A DNA stretch of 64,000 nucleotides from Methylopila sp. M107 (lineage in GTDB: Bacteria > Pseudomonadota > Alphaproteobacteria > Rhizobiales > Methylopilaceae): contig NZ_ARWB01000001.1 of assembly GCF_000384475.1 (NCBI RefSeq), forward strand, positions 4,206,123-4,270,122. Reading direction: 5' to 3'. The notes beneath the pieces were generated by a model. It did not search any database. It had not been told where the DNA came from and worked only from the letters and a program-made list of their open reading frames with translations. Made by a program: the position numbers and the translations under genes. Of this stretch, positions 60,654 through 64,000 are shown one piece after another (the stretch's first letter is position 1; each line of letters begins with the position of its first letter).

Positions 60654-61007
60654 ATGGGACGGCTGACGACTCACATCCTCGACACCGAGCTCGGCCGTCC
60701 GGCGGCGGGCGTGTTGATCGAGGCGGTCCGCATCCTGGTCGGCGGCGCCGAACCGGTCGCGGAAACCCACACCAATTCGGACGGGCGCACCGACGCGCCG
60801 CTGCTCGAAGGCGACGCGCTGGTGGTCGGCGTCTACGAACTGCGGTTCCATGTCGGCCCGTACCTCGCGCTCTCCGGCCGCAAGCTGGCCAGTCCCTCGT
60901 TCCTCGACGTCGTGGTGATCCGCTTCGGCGTCGCTGATCCGGACGAGCATTTCCACGTGCCGCTGCTGCTCCAGACGCACGGCTACGCGACCTATCGAGG
61001 CAGCTGA
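60654..61007 (+). CDS. uraH: 5-hydroxyisourate hydrolase
   Basis: This 117-residue transthyretin-related enzyme opens 5-hydroxyisourate to OHCU. The catalytic N-terminal His7 (LTTHILD), an Arg/His pair (THTNSDGRTD, HFHVPLLL) and the C-terminal YRGS tetrapeptide that separates hydrolases from transthyretin are all present. The ATG at 60654 gives the normal short form with no signal peptide. It is 64 bases before the ABC transporter genes on the same strand and may be co-transcribed with them. The urate oxidase that should precede it is not in the window. Confidence 0.95.
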   Translation: MGRLTTHILDTELGRPAAGVLIEAVRILVGGAEPVAETHTNSDGRTDAPLLEGDALVVGVYELRFHVGPYLALSGRKLASPSFLDVVVIRFGVADPDEHFHVPLLLQTHGYATYRGS

Positions 61008-61071
61008 TGGCCCCGCCCGAGCCGTCAGGCAGGTTTCTTGCGTCTCGCCGGATTGGCGGGGAGTTGAACTG

Positions 61072-62634
61072 ATGTCCGGCGTGCCGATCCTGAAACTCGA
61101 AAACATCACCAAGACGTTCCCGGGCGTGATCGCCAACGAGAACGTCTCGTTCACGGTAGGGCAGGGCGAGATTCACGCGCTGCTCGGCGAGAACGGCGCA
61201 GGCAAGTCGACGCTCGTGAAGATGATCTACGGGATCCAGAAGCCGGATTCCGGCGAGATGACCTTCATGGGCGAGCCGTTCTCGCCCGGAAAACCGTCCG
61301 AGGCCCGCGCCAAGGGCGTCGGCATGGTGTTCCAGCATTTCTGCCTGTTCGAGGCGCTGACCGTCTACGAGAACATCGCGCTCGGTCTCTCCGCCGCGGA
61401 AGCCAAGACCGGCGACCTCCGCCAGCGCATCGTCGACGTCTCGACCGCCTACGGGCTGAAAGTCGATCCGAGCCGGCTCGTCGGCACGCTGTCGGTCGGC
61501 GAGCGGCAACGCATCGAGATCGTGCGCTGCCTGCTGTCGGAACCTAAGCTCCTCATCATGGACGAACCGACCTCGGTGCTGACGCCGCAGGAGGTCAACG
61601 TGCTGTTCAAGACGCTGCGGCGGCTGGCGGCGGAAGGCTGCTCGATCCTCTACATCTCGCACAAGCTCGACGAGATCCGCGCGCTCTGCTCGAAGGCGAC
61701 CGTGCTGCGCGGCGGCAGACTGGTCGGCTCCTGCGACCCGCGCCAGGAGACCGCGAAGTCGCTCGCCGAGATGATGATCGGCGCGACGCTGAACAAGCCG
61801 GTGCGGGTCGCGGCCGAGCCCGGGGAGATCCGCCTGAAGGTTCAGGAGCTCTTCATGGAGAGCGAGGAGCAGTTCGGCGTCGACCTCGAGAACGTCACCA
61901 TGGCGGTGCGGGCCGGCGAGATCCTCGGGATCGCCGGCGTAGCGGGCAACGGCCAGACCGAGCTGATGGAGGCGCTGATCGGCGAGCGGCCCTGCAGGTT
62001 CGGCCGCCAGATCCAGCTCGACCGCGTCGACGTCGGCCAGAAGGGCCCGAAGGAGCGCCGCGCGCTCGGCATGTGCTTCGCGCCCGAGGAGCGGCTCGGC
62101 CATGCGGCGGTGCCCGGCATGGCGCTCTGGGAGAACACGCTGCTCTCCGCCGGCAAGGCCAACGATCTCGCGCGCGGCGGGCTGATCAGCCCGACCAACG
62201 CCAACCGCTTCGCCGTTCAGGTGGTGGACGACCTGAAAGTGAAGACCGCGAGCGTGAAGTCAGCCGCGCGCTCGCTTTCTGGCGGCAACCTGCAGAAATT
62301 CATCATGGGCCGCGAGATCATGCAGAACCCGAAGGTTCTGATCGCCTCCCAGCCGACATGGGGCGTCGACGCGGGCGCCGCGGCCGCGATTCACAAGATC
62401 CTGCTCGATCTCGCGAAATCCGGCGCGGCCGTCGTCATCATCAGCCAGGACCTCGACGAGCTGTTCACCATCTCGACGCGCATCTCGGTGATCGCGGGCG
62501 GCTACTTGTTCCCGAGTCAGCCGACCGAGGAACTGACGGTCGAGAAGCTCGGCGTCGCGATGGGGGGGCGCAGCAAGGAGATCGAGGCCGCCAAGGTGGC
62601 GAAAGACGCCGTCGCGGAGCCCGCCCATGTTTAA
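61072..62634 (+). CDS. ABC transporter ATPase, nucleoside/BMP type, second system
   Basis: This 520-residue two-domain ATPase is a paralogue of the one at 47578. Domain 1 has GENGAGKST (~residue 40), LSVGERQRIEI and LLIMDEPTSVLTPQE. Domain 2 has GVAGNGQTELMEAL and LSGGNLQKFIMGRE. GGGGAG precedes the start by 8 bases. Its stop overlaps the next permease start by eight bases. Placement directly after uraH suggests a purine-type cargo. Confidence 0.94.
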   Translation: MSGVPILKLENITKTFPGVIANENVSFTVGQGEIHALLGENGAGKSTLVKMIYGIQKPDSGEMTFMGEPFSPGKPSEARAKGVGMVFQHFCLFEALTVYENIALGLSAAEAKTGDLRQRIVDVSTAYGLKVDPSRLVGTLSVGERQRIEIVRCLLSEPKLLIMDEPTSVLTPQEVNVLFKTLRRLAAEGCSILYISHKLDEIRALCSKATVLRGGRLVGSCDPRQETAKSLAEMMIGATLNKPVRVAAEPGEIRLKVQELFMESEEQFGVDLENVTMAVRAGEILGIAGVAGNGQTELMEALIGERPCRFGRQIQLDRVDVGQKGPKERRALGMCFAPEERLGHAAVPGMALWENTLLSAGKANDLARGGLISPTNANRFAVQVVDDLKVKTASVKSAARSLSGGNLQKFIMGREIMQNPKVLIASQPTWGVDAGAAAAIHKILLDLAKSGAAVVIISQDLDELFTISTRISVIAGGYLFPSQPTEELTVEKLGVAMGGRSKEIEAAKVAKDAVAEPAHV

Positions 62635-63730
62635 GCTCGTCCCGCGCAAGGAGCCGAACCGGGCGATGCTCTACGCGACGCCGTTCTTGGCGGTCGCGCT
62701 CACGCTCGTCGCCGGATTCGTGCTGTTCACGCTGCTCGGGAAAGACCCGTTGCACGCGATGTACCTGATCTTCCTGAAGCCGCTGACGGACTTCAACAGC
62801 CTCGCCGAGATGCTGGTGAAGGCGACGCCGCTGCTCTTGATCGCGGTCGGTCTCGCGATCGGCTTCCGCGCCGGCGTCTGGAATATTGGCGCGGAGGGCC
62901 AGTTCACGATCGGCGCCGTCACCGGCGGCAGCGTCGCGCTCGCGGCCTATCCGGATGGCGGGCTGCTGCTCCTGCCCATGATGGCGATCGCGGGCGCGCT
63001 CGGCGGCATGGCGTGGGCCGCGATCCCGGCGTTCCTTCGAACGCGCTTCAACGCGAGCGAAATCCTCGTCTCGCTGATGCTGGTCTATGTCGCGACGTTG
63101 CTGCTGAGCCTGCTGGTGCACGGACCGTTGCGCGACCCCGAAGGCTTCAATTTCCCGGAGAGCCGGCTGTTCCAGGACGCCGCGATACTACCAAAACTCA
63201 TCCCCGACACCCGCGCCCATATCGGCTTCGTCGTCGGCCTGTTCGCGGTCGTCGCGGCCTATGTCTATCTCGAGCGGCTGATCGTCGGCTTCCAGGTCAA
63301 GGTTCTGGGCCAGGCCCCGCGCGCCGCCCGCTTCGCCGGCTATTCCGAGAAGAAGATCGTCTGGACCTGCTTCATGATCTCGGGCGGGCTCGCGGGGCTC
63401 GCCGGCCTGTTCGAGGCGGCGGGGCCGGTCGGTCAGCTCGTGCCCTCGCTCCCCGTCGGCTACGGTTTTACGGCGATCATCGTCGCCTTCCTCGGGCGGC
63501 TCCACCCGGTCGGCATCCTGTTCGCGTCGCTCCTGATGGCGCTCACCTATATCGGCGGCGAGACCGCCCAGATCGAGATGAGCCTGCCGTCGGCCACGAC
63601 CAGCGTCTTCCAGGGCATGCTGCTGTTCTTCCTGCTCGCGACCGACGTGCTGGTGAATTTCCGGATCGCCCGCACGGGCAAGCCGCTCGCGGCGCCGGCC
63701 GCCGCGCCAAAACTCAAGCCGGCCGAGTAG
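62627..63730 (+). CDS. ABC transporter permease, nucleoside/BMP type, second system
   Basis: This 367-residue permease has ~9-10 membrane helices and the family motif AGVWNIGAEGQFTIGAVTGG near residue 85. It parallels the permease at 51137. The C-terminal tail is Ala/Pro/Lys-rich. It overlaps the ATPase gene and is followed by a third gene after 11 bases. Confidence 0.94.
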   Translation: MFKLVPRKEPNRAMLYATPFLAVALTLVAGFVLFTLLGKDPLHAMYLIFLKPLTDFNSLAEMLVKATPLLLIAVGLAIGFRAGVWNIGAEGQFTIGAVTGGSVALAAYPDGGLLLLPMMAIAGALGGMAWAAIPAFLRTRFNASEILVSLMLVYVATLLLSLLVHGPLRDPEGFNFPESRLFQDAAILPKLIPDTRAHIGFVVGLFAVVAAYVYLERLIVGFQVKVLGQAPRAARFAGYSEKKIVWTCFMISGGLAGLAGLFEAAGPVGQLVPSLPVGYGFTAIIVAFLGRLHPVGILFASLLMALTYIGGETAQIEMSLPSATTSVFQGMLLFFLLATDVLVNFRIARTGKPLAAPAAAPKLKPAE

Positions 63731-63741
63731 GAGCGCGCGCC

Positions 63742-64000
63742 ATGGACCTCCTGCTCAACATCCTGCTCGGCGTCGTGGTCGCGGCCACCCCGCTGGTGTT
63801 CGCCTCGATCGGCGAGCTCGTCACCGAGAAATCCGGCGTCCTCAACCTCGGCGTCGAGGGCATGATGATCATGGGCGCGGTCGCGGGCTTCGCCGGCACT
63901 GTCGGCACCGGCTCCTACGTCGCCGGCATCCTGATCGGCGCGTTCGCCGGCGTCGCCATGGCGTTCCTGTTCGGCGTGCTGACTCTGACGCTGATGTCGA
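63742..64000 (+). CDS. ABC transporter permease, second system, cut by window edge
   Basis: The first 86 codons are visible from ATG 63742 (MDLLLNILLGVVVAATPLVF). The GELVTEKSGVLNLGVEGMM motif near residue 25 identifies it as the second permease of the BMP-type transporter. A binding-protein gene would be expected farther right. Confidence 0.92.
   Translation, partial: MDLLLNILLGVVVAATPLVFASIGELVTEKSGVLNLGVEGMMIMGAVAGFAGTVGTGSYVAGILIGAFAGVAMAFLFGVLTLTLMS

Noticed and set aside
1-64000. CRISPR arrays, tRNA or rRNA genes
   Set aside because: No regularly spaced direct repeats, tRNA-like cloverleaf segments or rRNA-like stretches were found in the gaps.

Overview
The window is high-GC DNA, coding on both strands with little space between genes. 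It most likely comes from an alphaproteobacterium of the order Hyphomicrobiales (Rhizobiales). The support is the cysG-DUF2849-cysI-cysH-DUF934 sulfur operon, the trpS / universal stress protein / nfuA gene order, an MscS channel with a DUF3772 domain, and the dispersed GC-rich intergenic inverted repeats. Genus cannot be told. I saw no rRNA, tRNA or CRISPR array.

Layout. 1-9 kb: fatty-acid beta-oxidation genes (a hydratase/dehydrogenase running off the left edge, a thiolase, an acyl-CoA dehydrogenase) around a tandem pair of phytanoyl-CoA-dioxygenase-like genes. An IS110-family element, a GST, a VOC protein and a single-domain response regulator are also here. 9.5-18 kb: housekeeping genes (MscS channel, CAP lipoprotein, DUF2314 protein, NfuA, universal stress protein, TrpRS, PfkB/adenosine kinase, M19 dipeptidase). 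18-23 kb: the assimilatory sulfate reduction operon. 23.5-29 kb: a LacI-type regulator and an RND efflux pair. 29.5-38 kb: an unknown membrane protein, a three-domain peptidoglycan hydrolase, hydroxypyruvate isomerase, MAPEG, lipid kinase, an RTX protein, and a dTDP-rhamnose operon without rfbA.

38.5-64 kb is the most interesting part: a nitrogen-scavenging island for nucleobases and ureides. It holds an NCS2 nucleobase permease, an 8-oxoguanine deaminase and a Tsx-like outer-membrane channel. A ten-gene minus-strand operon (53.4 to 43.1 kb) then encodes a BMP-type ABC transporter, a biuret-hydrolase-like enzyme (BiuH), AtzF-, AtzG-, AtzE- and AtzH-like proteins, and a second BiuH relative. 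Next come formamidase, a GntR regulator, a molybdenum hydroxylase (fused Fe-S/Mo subunit plus FAD subunit), OHCU decarboxylase, hydroxyisourate hydrolase and a second BMP-type ABC transporter that runs off the right edge.

Read together, the island would import purines or oxidised purine products, take them through urate, and break ureido-chain compounds (biuret, carboxybiuret, possibly triuret) to ammonia and CO2. TGCATGCA-type sites lie before the ABC/biuret operon and between formamidase and the divergent GntR gene, which suggests one regulator for both. The ureide steps are inferred from families and context, not demonstrated.
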